Part shown: piece by piece, positions 49,401-61,871 of the stretch | Numbering within the stretch: the first letter of the stretch is position 1 | How the letters are laid out: every line of letters starts with the position of its first letter | Source of the DNA: Parus major | Taxonomy: Eukaryota > Chordata > Aves > Passeriformes > Paridae | Assembly: GCF_001522545.3 (NCBI RefSeq) | Contig: NC_031770.1 | Location: 32,682,566-32,746,565 of the forward strand | Length of the DNA: 64,000 nt | Direction: 5' to 3' | The notes under the pieces: model-generated | The model's database searches: none | What the model was told of the DNA's origin: nothing | The model's input: only the letters and a program-made list of their open reading frames with translations | Made by a program: the position numbers and the translations under genes

Positions 49401-49442
49401 TGAGGCATTTTGCTAACAGGCCCCTGGGCCTCCACAGAGAGG

Positions 49443-50809
49443 GGACCCACCCATCTCACCATGATCATCTCATTCCACAGGAGCACAAATCCTGTTTTGA
49501 TCAAAGGCAGTGAATAGGATAAAATCCTTTCCTTCCCTGTGCATCAGTCCAGTGGCAGTGGCCTGCACTGTAGCTGTGACTCCGCAGCTGATTTCTTTCC
49601 AGCTACTGGGACTGAAATTTTTTTTGGTCTTCTTATGGAATGCATCTGAACGTTTTCAAGCTTATTTCCAGAGTAAATGCATATTTGGATAGGAAATTTA
49701 ACATGAAAATAGATGTCAGCAGCTGAATTTAAATTTTTGTATATTTTGCAGACTAATTGTAGTGATACAGTACACAGTAAGCAATAATAGTTAATAATTT
49801 TCTGTAAACAGGACTAATATTTTGTTTTCTGCTTCATATTATTTTTGTGAAGTTGCATACGTGAAAAGAATATTGTGTTCCTAAATGCATAATTTTATTA
49901 AATGTATACTTAATTTTTTGTGAAAATGGACAATAAAATAATTGTTTTGCAAAAGGCATGCAAAATGTGAAAGTGCTCTGATATTGTCAAAAAAAATGGT
50001 AACATAAATAGTTTGGGAATTAAAGTAAAGCTTCTTTTCATGGGAATTGAGTCCTTCTCCTTGTTCTGCCCTCCTCACTCCTGCTGTACCTGAAATCTGT
50101 TCAGGTGTTGTATTTGAAATACTGCGGGTCACAGGGCAGCAGCTACTGCTCACCCCACTGGGATCTCTGCAGTCAAAAGCTGCCTTCCTGGTGCAACATA
50201 AAACAGCTCTTACACAAGCACATGCCACTGAGGCCACTGCTTAGCTCGAGCAATTCAGCTTCCTCCCATCCCCTGTCAGTCTTCACCTTTTTGAGTATTA
50301 TCTGCTGCTGAGTGTTCTCATTTACAAGCTACTTGGAACATGAGTCTCCATAGAGCAAATTATTTTGAATTAGACCTGGTAGCAGCTTTTTAGATGCAAA
50401 TCAGAGGGGAATTTATGTTCATTTGGTTAGGACTCCTATAGTCTTAAAATGTGACAGGAGTCCTGGCAACAGAAAAGCACAATGACTCTGTCAGTCTCCA
50501 AAGAAATGAGAAATTCAAGGTAGTGCCTGCTTTTCCAGATTCCAGCTAGAATTTTCATGCAAATCTATTAGGAAAGAGCATCATGTTGCAGAGGTCCCAG
50601 TGATCTGGCACCAGTGCCAGTGCCGCTCAGGCTCTGGAGAGCTCTAGATGGAGGCACCAGGTGGTCTGTCAGTGTTGCCTGGTGTGATTTTGGGGTGTGT
50701 ATGTATAGAGGACTAGGTTAGCCAGGGTACTGGAGCTGGACAGGAGGGGCTAGTATCTGAGATTTCATGTTCATAGAAACAAACAGACCAGAGAGAATAA
50801 GAAAAACAT
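49443..50809. other. Intergenic, no gene recognised
   Basis: AT-rich sequence between the provirus and the candidate PLD5 polyadenylation site. No exon or repeat was recognised. Confidence 0.45.
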
Positions 50810-53800
50810 TATGTACTGAAACAAGATTCTTTATTTCAGTGCAGTAAAAAGAAATGGGAGTTACTTTGCTTTGAATGAAAGTACCGAAACTAAAAAATGG
50901 AGCAGATAAAATACCTTCGTGTAGTACTAGGAATCCTTGGATATTAAAGCAGTGAAAAATGATCTCTATGATGCTGCAGCATTAAAATCAATATCTACAT
51001 ATCTTTAAATTAATACATTACCACCTTGATTTATGTTATATCATTGGTAACTTAGTTTCCAGCAGTATATTACCACTGACAATGCTGTCTTAGCCATCAG
51101 TCTTTCAGCCAGTGAATTCCTTACACTTAAAATGCATTGGTGGAGACGCAACACCCTGTACCAAGCCGGCTTTCCAAAACATCAGCAAAATCAGTCTCTT
51201 TTCATTTTTCTTCCAAACAAATTAATTTGATCAATTTTGTTAATTGCATTGAACTTTGGTTATGAATAGTAATACTGTAAACAGTGGGCCCAGTTCATAA
51301 TCAAATAACATAAACTCATTGTATTAAGGTCATAAGAACTGTTTAAAGAAATAAAAAAGATTGCTACATTTTTGTCATCCTGCAGCACCAAACCCAATGG
51401 CTGCTCAGGACTGGGCTTTTTCAATTACAGCTTGCATCAGGACAGGTCATCTGTTTTCCTAGTAAATGCAGATTTACATTTTTAAAGATACCAAAGCATA
51501 CCAACACAGTGGTTTGCAGCAGAGTCAATGGCCCCATTTACAGATTGAGGGATAGTGTTGGTTTTTTTTTTATAAAGAAACATTAAGTACACAGGTATTG
51601 CTTGAACCAAGCCCATTGTCTAAAGGAAGCACATTTCTTGCCAAAATAAGTCTTTACGTATGAACGTTTTTATAATGCATTTGAATAGCTGCTGTGCAAG
51701 TTATTAAAATCATGTGTCTTGCAGCTTACACTTTGTACCAACACAGAGAAATGAATAAACATGCAGTAAAATATAGCATTGTTTAGAAAATAATGTGTAA
51801 AAAAACATTCAGTATCTTATATTAAAGCATTTACACTGCATAGGCATTCATATAAGGATATAGTATAATAAAATTTATCAAATATACAAGCATGCAGCAG
51901 TTGCCTTATATTCACAGTTCTAGAAATGACCACACATCGATTTCCTCAAATATAAACTGGATTATCCAAAATAGATTTTGCAGCCACTCTCCGTTGCAGT
52001 GGCGAACTATGTTCTCATGTGCATTGCAGATACTGACCTATATAACAGGCCTAAGCTATGCTGCTGTATTGTACACATCTGTGATAAATACTGTGTTTTG
52101 GAATAGGAAGGATAATGAGAAGTGATCCGTACTTCTCATAGCCAAACTTGGAGACTACACAGTGCTTGAATTGAACAAAATATATACACATATTAATTGT
52201 ATTCTCCTTAGAGAGCAATACTGTAACCTTGCCACATATCTAGCTACTGCATAAGCTGGCCATGCAGTTTTCAAAATAAGTTTAGACAGATTTTTCTATT
52301 TGATATTTATTCCATCAGAAGAGGTATAGTAGGAAACATATAGTACATACCCTTTTTGCTCTGCAAACTCTACACAGGATTCCTGATATTTTTAGATTGT
52401 GTTGGGAAATATAATGCCGTGCCAAAACCATACTCAGAGATTTAAAATGTGTTTGCAGATAGATCTTCTTTCTTCATTTGCTCTTTTGAAGATGGTGGTG
52501 TTTTATATTTGATGGTGAGCTTGGACCATCTTAACTATCACAAGACGACAAGTACCCAGATTAGACCCCCTCTGTGGCCAAATGCCACCCGGAGGATAAA
52601 GTTGAGGTCATGTGGCTTGAAGCTGTCTGTGGTTTTGACTCGCTTGTTATTGCCTAGATTGGCAGGTTAACCAAGAGTGTGACTTCAGGCCAACAGCAAA
52701 AAGAATACCTGGAGTCAAGGCTTGTGTTAGTTGTGCAAGGTTTGCAAAATTGAGCTCTAGACCCTGATACAGGTTTTGGGTGTGCCAAGGTGAAATCTGA
52801 TTGAGGAGTATGTATTTAGACCCTTTCCCTGTCCAGGTATTTTTCCAGTAGTGCCTGCATTCTGCTTTTGCCCTGATTTCTCCTGTCTTCTTACATAGTA
52901 ATTTGTGTGTCTTTAAACATTGTGTGCATGCACTTTCTTCTTCTGAGCACTTCAGGTAAAGCTAGTGGAAGTAACCTTGTAGGATGTTACAGCACCAACA
53001 ATGCAAGTTGCAGGGATTCATCCTTGTATACAAGGCAGCAGCAAGGGATACAGAAACAGCATTCAGGAAACAGCTTGAAAGGGAAAAAGGCAGATGAGGC
53101 AGAGATGTTGGAAACATTTGCTAATTTGCAAAGTGGAGTATGGAAAGGGAAGAAAAGTGGGGCAGTGATTGCTGTTCTCTCTATTAAAAAAAAATGTATA
53201 ACCCTCTCTGGAATGTTTTATTCAGAGAGAAACACTGCCCTTAGTTTTTTTAAAAAGTGAGCTTTTGCACACATGCAGTGTAGGAATGATAAGGTGGGTA
53301 GGTGGCTTTGGTGTGTCCTATCAGAAATGGTGACACTGATGTCCCTCTGTGCTGCAGCCAGGAGTCCACTTTGGTAACTCGTTATTCTGAGTCTCTTTGT
53401 GTGCATATTTGCATTTTCTAGTAAAGGATATGTGGCCCTTTCCAGAAAGCTGTACTATTTCCTGTCAGCCTTATTTACAAGTAGGACAGCAGTGGAACAA
53501 GTAATTGTGCTAGAGATGTTCCAAGCACTTCTGACAGATACTCCTTTTTCCTTTGAGGACGTGTCTCTGTGTTTATGTGTGTGAGGAGCCTGAAGTCTGT
53601 ATTTGGAATCTGATACAAGGACATTTGGAATCTGAGCTGGATGGAGGCATTTGAATGCTTTTATTGTATCAACTAGCACTTAGAGAATGGGCTTGCAGCT
53701 TTTTTTGGTTGTCTTACTTGCTGCCACAGATATTGCTTTTCTGCCTTTCTCCAGATATTTTTTTTTCTCCAGACAGTTCAGTAAGATCTCTGTGGTGACA

Positions 53801-56800
53801 TCTGAAGACACAACTGTTGTGAGAAGTGACTGGTTTTCAATGATTATTTGGCAGCAAGATCTGTAGAAATAATCACAGAATCCCATTTTTTAGCCTTCCT
53901 TTTAAGCTGTATACATTGAGAAATGGACATAAGACTTTTAATGTTGAAATCAATGCAGTTCTCTGATTCTTCTCAGTATGTATCACTGCATACTGAAAGC
54001 AGCAGTTCAGATGTGGGGACTGTCCATTAAAGTAAGAGTTTTGGTTTATAAATTCCACTCTCATTAATCTGAGGTGCTGCATTAGCTTCTCATTTATATT
54101 CCCAAGTCTCATTTGTTGGCCAAAATGAGAATGCCTTGTAGTTTTGATCATGATTTTTTATGTATTTTAATATTTGTACTAGGTTCTTTGGATTCCTCAC
54201 TGGAGCTACCCTTTGTTTTTCCTCTTCACAGGGAAAATTCTTACAGTCTAGTTTGGAAATGTCTTTGAAGAATCTGGGGATTGTTAAAAGCAGATGCCAC
54301 AACTGTCTTGAGCATAGTGAGAAGGAGAAGGAGCTCTCCTGAGAAGTCTGACAGTTTGCCACAAAGAAATTGGTACAAAAGCTGTGAGCCCCAAGTTCCC
54401 GCAGAGATGCACCATCTTTTGAGAATTAATAGAAGTCAGATGCATAAGATCTTTGCTTCCTTTAGAAACCTTATCAGCTCTAGTTCTAGTAGCAACCTGG
54501 CCTATTCCCTCAGAAGAGGAAGCAATGTTACTTGCTTCTTCCAGCTCTCTTACACAGCGAAGAAATCAGTTCAATTCATAAAGATGAGAGACATTTGACT
54601 TCTCACCTTTTCACACTGAAGTTAGCCACACATTTCAGTCATTGCAAATCTGGCTGAGTGGTAAAGAATGGTTTATTCTAGAACAAAGTAAGTTCACTAG
54701 AAGAGATATTTATATAATCAGAAGAACCTCTACCTCATTTAAGACTTTTCCAAGTATTCACCCCACCCCTACCCTTAATCTCTTTTTCCAGATTTTGCAT
54801 GTGTGTCTTTCCAGGTGAAGAATTACATGAGGCACCTGGAATTATGTGCTTGGCCTTCTTTATTATACTTTCAGTATCTCATTAGATGAGGGATCTCTCA
54901 GAGGGCAAGAACATGTTGAACAGCCAGCAGTTTTCAGAAAAAGCAGGTGACTAAAAATATTTCATTTTCTTTGCTACTCAGGCAATGACTAATGTAAGGC
55001 CTGGACTGGGTTGCTGAAGAAGTAGAAGACAATAAGAGGACAAGTTAGATGAGAGGAAGCCCTCTGACCTTTAGAAAGAAACAGCTATCATTTCCAGAAG
55101 CATCTTGCTTTTTTGCCAAGTTTCAAGTAAAACACTGAATAGAGTTACAGTGTCACTTGAAGAAATACAAATAAGTAATATTTGCAGAGTAATTTAAGAG
55201 ATTATTGTGAAGCAATTGAACATTGAATGAATCCAGTAGAAAATATTTGTTAGCAGGTCAGTCAATAAAATGCTGGTCTACAAACTTCTCATTTTACATT
55301 TTATATGCTGTTTTGCTTAGACACTACTTATAACAGTGCATGCCTTTAATCTTTATCAGAAAGATTCATTCCCCATTAAAACCCTCATTAAGTCCCTCAA
55401 AGTTACATTTGAAAATAATTCTAGCTTCTAAGTGACTTATAAACTTTATACAGTTAGCTCTTCTGGAAGGATTCCTCTTCCTCATTTGGGTGTGTCAGGT
55501 TGGATTGCCTAATATTTGTGCTTAATTTTTACCAGTTTACCAGTAGTTCAGAATGGTATCTGTCTGATGGCTGTATTTGTACATTGAGAAAACAAGCAAA
55601 TCACATGCAAATGCTGTGTGTGATGCAAAATTTGTGTCAAAAAATATATGCTGTCAATTCTTGCTTATATTACACTAGAAACTTCTAATGTCCAAGGAGG
55701 AGTCCCATTTCAAATACTGCTTTACTGCTTGGTACCTGCTAAACAGAAATCAATGGGCTTTTAGTCATGTTGATTTCTTTCTGTTAAGCATAGGTTCATA
55801 GTTGTTACAGATTCCTTCCACATTCTGAAAAAAAAAGGGAGTTCACTCGCATAAAGATGAACGAGGATGCATAAGAGACACAGCATTTGGCAGAGAAAGG
55901 AGGAAAGTAAAAATGCAGTCCAGAGCTTTTATGTCAGCATCCAGTCCATTAACTGATCCAAGTTAATCAAGCTGATCCAAGTTAGCTTGCCTCTGGCTCT
56001 TTTTGCCCCTTCCTCTCTACCCTTAATACATTTTATGATGTTACAAGAGGGATGGATTTTACTGTATGAGATTTAGTGTCCACCATGTGTTCACACAACA
56101 CTATTGTGATACATGTAATTCATATTATTCATGTTTGTGGCCATGCAGCATAAAATAATCCTCTGGAATGCTGCAGTTGCTAGCCATTTTATTATATTTT
56201 ATGTTCTGTAGCCTGAATTGCCCATCAAACTTCTTTCTGTTCTTATAGGGAGAATGAACATGATTATTTTACAGCATTAAAAAGTTATTGAGTCTTCCTG
56301 TAAAATTGCAGCGTAGAATTTGTTGTGAATGAAATAGAGCTGACTACATTACTGTAGCAGAAAAATTTGCAGCCAGAATTTAATTATGGTCTTAAAAATC
56401 TATTTTTAATAGTGTTTTCAGAAATAGGCTGCAGTAGCTTGATTTTTGTCCTACATGTTTTTGAACTGTAGGAAAAACCTGACATTAGCATGTTAATGCA
56501 GCTGTATCACATGGATACGGAATATAAATGTGTTTTCATGAAAACCCAGTTTAAGTTACTGTGTTGAACCACTCAGTACAGCTGGATTCCTCATTCGGAT
56601 TCTTTGTAAATTCCTGATTGCAAGGTTGTTCAAACAATTCTCACAGACTTTTTTTGGAAGCCTATGCAAGGTTAATCTAAATAGGAGGTACAATAGAGAG
56701 CTCCACTTTATTTTATAGGACTGGAGTTTGTCCATTGACTTCAGCACCCTTCAGAGCGTAAAGCATATGAGTTCTTTTCTTGTCTAAACTATTTTGAATG

Positions 56801-59800
56801 AGGTCTCTTTTACATGCTAGTTTGGCAAGCTTCTAAGGCATTTGTGCAAAGTGATGATCCAAGAGCAACCTGATTCAATACTGAGAAATTCATAAATAAC
56901 ATCCAGCGGTAATTAAAGTGAAAAACAGCTAAGAAAAGCAATCTCCTACAGTATCAGTTGAGCTGCTATACTTTGCAGTGTTAGAAGTGGAGCATGTTCA
57001 CTGGTACCTTCAACTTGGGAGGCATCATTGTGAATTTTAAGCACACCAAGGACTCATTCTGTTTTCTTTACATAGATTGCATTGGAATAATGATGATGAA
57101 AAACCATGAATATATAATAGCTGTAGATAGAGAAAGAGTGGAAGAAAAACACAGCACCAGAAATTACCATCTGGAAACATACTAAACATTTAGTCAATAT
57201 ATTTGTATTAAAATGAAGAGTTAATTTCGAAGACCAGAAAGGTTTTAAGATAACTTAGTGCACTCTACAAGGCCATTCTCAGGAGTCAAGTATATAATTA
57301 TCAGAGACCGAGATATTTAGAACTTCAGATTGAAGAACTGGAATAGCCATCTGATGTCTTTACCATCTTGATGAGAGTGCATACACTCTTTCCAGTAAGT
57401 ACACACTAAAGTTACAAAAAACCCTATAAATTTTCTGGTTTTTTTTCCTTAGATTAGGCTTAACTGGCAGGTAACAGAATTTATTTGTTCAGTTTTTTGT
57501 GTGCGCAAATCTCAACAAAGTAGTAGAATTTAGGTTGCTGGTAATCTAGCAAATAAAAATTTGGAGGCTTTTCTACTTATTTCTCAAGCTCTCTTCTGAA
57601 CCACCAGCACAGCCTGGATTTACTGGGAGGAACACCTGGCCCTGTATTGGGAAAAATCTATATCTGTTCCTGTTAGGGTACAGCTATAGCTATTGTGCTG
57701 TAGAACATAATCCATGCCTTTCTGGTCTTCAAAGAAGAGGTGAGAATAGTTGTGGATACTAGTTCATGCTTCAGGCAGAAAAAGTAGCAGGCCCAAAACA
57801 ACTTGAGAATTAATATGCAAGATCAGGAAAGTAGCCACTGTGTGTGATATTTGGACTTCAACCTCTGCTTACAGGAATTTCTGTGATTATGGTTTTGATA
57901 GCAGCCAGATGTTAGGGGAATTCAGATTTTATACCTTGGCAGGACAGAATAATTTAACTGTGTTGTAGATTATTTGATAATGAAGGCAAGAGTAAATTGT
58001 GAAATGTAGATCTTGAACTGTGATTGGATAAAAATGCTCCAGTTTAGATGTGCTTGTGGTTTGGCCCAACACATCTCAGTCAGTTTTTGTCTTTTTGTGA
58101 CTCTAGTTTTAGGTACTAAACTGTAAACATCACAATGTCTTCTTAGGAAGTTTGCTCTATGCCTCACTATTAGATACAGGATCTTTAGCAGGATTTCATG
58201 TGAGGAACAGTTAAACAAAATCTTGTATGAATAAGGCACTAGTAAATGTTTGCAGCAAACAACAATTACAATCTATATTCTTTAAGAATAAAACTGTTCA
58301 GTTTAGGAAATTGCCTTTAATATGACAGAGTTACCAACGCCAGTAAGAAGGGCTTAGAGAAAGTGCATCTTTTGGGTTATGCCTGTGAGGTCTGTGAGAA
58401 ACCCCTGAATGCAAATCGCTGTTAAATTAGGAAATAGCCTGTGCAGTGGTGATACCCAGGAGATTGGAAGCAGGAGGAAACTAGTTTAGATTCTGATCCC
58501 TTCTAAACTAGTGTGAAATCACTGTAATGGATTTGCTTCCAATTTATTACAGTGGTAGAAGGATCTGAAGCCAAAACTGAGGCTGTTTTAGCAAATCTAG
58601 TTAAACAGTAACAGCACTGGCCCAGGCCAAATAATTGGCAATAATCCCCTTAGACAGTTTCAAAAAATAATCTGGTATTTTAAATTTCCTATTTGCTGAA
58701 GTCCAAGGATGCACTTTGTCTCTTGGCTAATGTAATAGATCAAGACCTTATGTACTACTTTGGAGCTGATGCCATTCTAAACAGTTATTACAGTATTGAT
58801 CCATACTTTATACCAAGTGAAATTTGAGTCTGCCATTCCATTTATAGGTTGGCTGGACAGTATTGCACATTGCAAGTTGTTCAAAACCACCCAAATTCTT
58901 CCATTCATAAAACCAAAATATACTGCCACTTTTAAAAATACTTCTATGTATCTGTTCTTTGAGGGGGGGGTCATTAAAAACCAAGAATCTGTTTATCTAG
59001 CCAATAAGGAAATATTTGCAAACTAACATATCTTGTTACTATTCATGATCTGCATTTTCCTAGGATCTGTCCAGTAAAACTGTTTTACCATTCATCTGTT
59101 ATACTAAATCAGTCAACTGTCAGTCCCATTTCATCAATAAATCCTGCTTTGTAAACAGCTTAGCTTTATGGTCTGATAAATTTGTGTCCTACTCAGATAT
59201 CCTCCATTATTTATACAAGATGTCATTTAAAAAACTTAACATGTTTGCAGTATCCATAATGGAAGCAGGGAAAAAAACCCCTACATTGATTGATTACTGT
59301 ATATTATTGCCATTAGGTGCTACAGTTAACAACTCCAGACAGGGTTTTGGGGATTTTTTTGTGTTTGCATGAATTATTTTGTATTTTATATAAGGACATG
59401 GTATTATCTCAAACTTTAAGATTACCCATGGGGTGATCCTTGGGGACCTCAGAAACTGTACAACTATCTCAAGCAGCTTTTAAAAATGTTGTGGCTTTTT
59501 GTTTGTTCATTTTGTGGGTTTTTGGCTCAAAACACTGAAGTTATTTGTGGTATAACTCAGCTAAAATTTTCACCAGAAATTAATCTGGACTAATACTTAT
59601 TCTTAGAAAAACCAAAATCTCCACAGCAAGTAAGTACTGATAATCTTTCTCCCATATATACTATACATACTCTAAATTAAATACAGAAGGAAGAAAATCC
59701 AGAAATTTCTCCTCACAAAGATCTTTCCTCATAACAACTCAGGAAACCTTTTTCTTTTTAAATACGTGTTTCTTTTCAGTATGTCAGATTATATGCTTTT

Positions 59801-61635
59801 GTGTGAGACTAATACATAGCATGTGTTTATCTGAATATCAGAAAATGTTATTGACTATTGGAGCTGTGCAAAACAGTTTCTGTAAAAGTTGGCAATCTTA
59901 AAAGTTTTTTGATTTATCATTATTTTCAGTAAGATGATGTAAATCTTTGCAATTGCAAAATAAACAAAGATTCTTCGTCAAAAGTGTGCCTTTGGGGGGG
60001 TCATAATTAGTCTTGTGGGGTACCTAGCTGTTAATTTATTAAAATTTCCTAAGCTGTGCTCACTGTAAAATAATTTTGAATTTATTTACCTTATAAGATA
60101 TGTTTTGAAAGTCAAGGTGGGTTTATAATTTCTTTTTAAGATTAAACTAATACATTGGAATGTGGTTGGGTTTCTTTCTCTTTTTGCCCTCTGCTTTTGA
60201 AGTGCACCTTCAGGAGATGAAAAGCCATCACTGTGGAAAAGGTTCTGTGAATATTTAACAAAACGCAGAATGCAGTTCTCTTTCATGGCTGTGTTTCTTC
60301 AATGGAAGCAGAGGCAAAATAGTGAAACATTTTTATTATGAAACTTATTTTTATTATGAAACTATGTTATTACATCTCTGACTGGAGAAAAATCTGTTGC
60401 CAAACATTTATGTCTATTTCTTCAAAGGGCAAATTCACACTTTTATGGAACACTTGCTTCTTGGTGCAACTTAGTTGTGATTGTAGAGGCACACTTCTGA
60501 CACCAACTAAAACTGTGGTTGAAATGAAGGCATCACTTTTCTGTCCATGCAGGTGTATTTACCTATATGGATGACATTTTAACAAAAAAATGTCACTTAA
60601 CAATTTTTATTTTTTTTTTTAGAATAAAAATTAGGAAAACAAATTCTTCAGGTGTAAAAATCAACAAAATTACTGTATGATCACTTAACAGCAATTATTG
60701 CAAGATTTTGCATAACCCTTGGCCTTTCTAAAAAGCAGTATTTGATTTTGAGATGTGCATTGGTTTAATAATGAGTCATCACATATCTGCTGACTCACAT
60801 GTGATAAATATTTAACTTGGGGAAGAAATTTTCTTGGGATTACAAAAACATAAAAAAAAATCAGTCCTAGATTTTAGCTATTAACCCAGAGATTTTCACT
60901 GTTAGATGAAATGCATGTAATTGGAAATAACTATTCTGTTGAAAGGAATCCACAGTGCTTTGATAAAAAATCTGAGAGAATCTTTAGGGAATACAACGAA
61001 CTTGATGAGGCCAACCCCTCAAAAAATTCTCATGCTGTTAGGAGATGAATGAATTACCAGTCCTGTAACTCCAATGTATTTTAAGGCTAGTTAGAAGACA
61101 TGGAATAGTGATACTCAAAGTAAATGCTCAAAACCAGGAATTATTTTTATGACAGGGCAGTTATTTAAAGGGAATTATTTATATGGGTGAAATTTTGCTC
61201 ATTCCTTTACATTTTCTAGTACAGTAAACCTACCATCTATTTGTATGTCAATAATAACTGATCTTAGAATGCCATTTCATAGCTTGAATCTTCATTTTGC
61301 CTCAAGGTTTGTTCTAACCAGGTTGGCAATTGGGGAAAGTCCTAAAACAGAAACATTGACACATGCTGATAAATTCAAATGTGGAACATTAAAATTCACA
61401 TGGAAGTGGAAATGACATTCAGTGTTAGAAGTAATAAGTTTGAAAGTCTTAAATAATTCATATAGAGAATATAGGTTAGACAGATTTAATATAAGTGTGC
61501 TTTTTCCTAAAAACATCCCCCCCAAACCAAACTTTTTTTTTCTTTTTTTCTTTAAGTCTTTTGTCTGTAAATATGAAAGAAGGCTACACCCCAACATGAT
61601 TCTTCATTGCCATACTAAATGGTAAAATAGTCTTT
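50810..61635 (-). other. Possible long 3' UTR of PLD5, repeat-free
   Basis: About 10.8 kb downstream of the PLD5 stop codon is strikingly AT-rich. It has no transposon I can recognise, unlike the preceding 45 kb. No coding exon was supported on either strand. An 18-bp-period duplication (TTTTTATTATGAAACT twice) lies at 60330-60363. G-runs lie near 58963 and 59993. Whether the whole block is transcribed is inference. Confidence 0.35.
50830..50835 (-). terminator. Candidate polyadenylation signal for PLD5
   Basis: AATAAA on the minus strand. CA cleavage candidates lie 15-25 nt downstream, then a U/GU-rich element (TCTGGTCTGTTTGTTTCTAT, minus strand, around 50766-50796). This is the full layout of a vertebrate poly(A) site. 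It is assigned to PLD5 because that is the nearest minus-strand gene upstream. Several other AATAAA motifs lie between it and the stop codon, so shorter 3' UTRs are possible. Confidence 0.45.
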
Positions 61636-61871
61636 CTAATTCACATTGCTCATGGCAGTCTTATTTGAAGTTCCTTTATTGAGTTTGTGGTTAAAGCAGT
61701 TTGGGATTTTTGTTGGTTGTAAACTTTTGGCATAATGTGAATACCAGTCCCTTTCAAAAACAGCCTTGAGTTGCTTAATGATGCTTGTGCTGTTCCCCGC
61801 GTCTGCTTGGTTGATAACAAGGCCAGCTCCAGCATTCTGCGTAAAAGCATTTCCTACCCAATCAAAATTAC
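61636..61871 (-). CDS. PLD5: PLD5 terminal coding exon
   Basis: The acceptor is TTTGCTTGCAG just above 61871, and the stop TAG is at 61638-61636. It reads NFDWVGNAFTQNAGAGLVIN through FERDWYSHYAKSLQPTK to a variable Lys/Asn-rich tail with NST and NKT sequons. The tail is shorter than my recollection of the human C-terminus, which continues for several more residues. Confidence 0.94.

Larger units (their letters stand above)
48004..49436 (+). mobile_element. Truncated ERVK-like provirus ending in an inverted U3 tip
   Basis: From left to right: a full LTR (48004-48416), a primer-binding site (about 48420-48437), a leader, a degraded gag 5' part (from 48745), and then about 68 bp (49369-49436) that are the reverse complement of the LTR's own first 68 bp at roughly 88% identity. 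Both ends therefore carry U3 tips (TGTGGAGGCC on the left, GGCCTCCACA on the right). The hexamer GAGAGG flanks both sides (47998-48003 and 49437-49442). The pol and env genes and the normal 3' LTR are missing. No functional virus can be encoded. Confidence 0.75.

Noticed and set aside
49135..49416. GC-rich plus-strand frame as a host exon with CpG-island promoter
   Set aside because: It lies within the provirus and ends in the inverted U3 tip. The GC content is better explained by the element.
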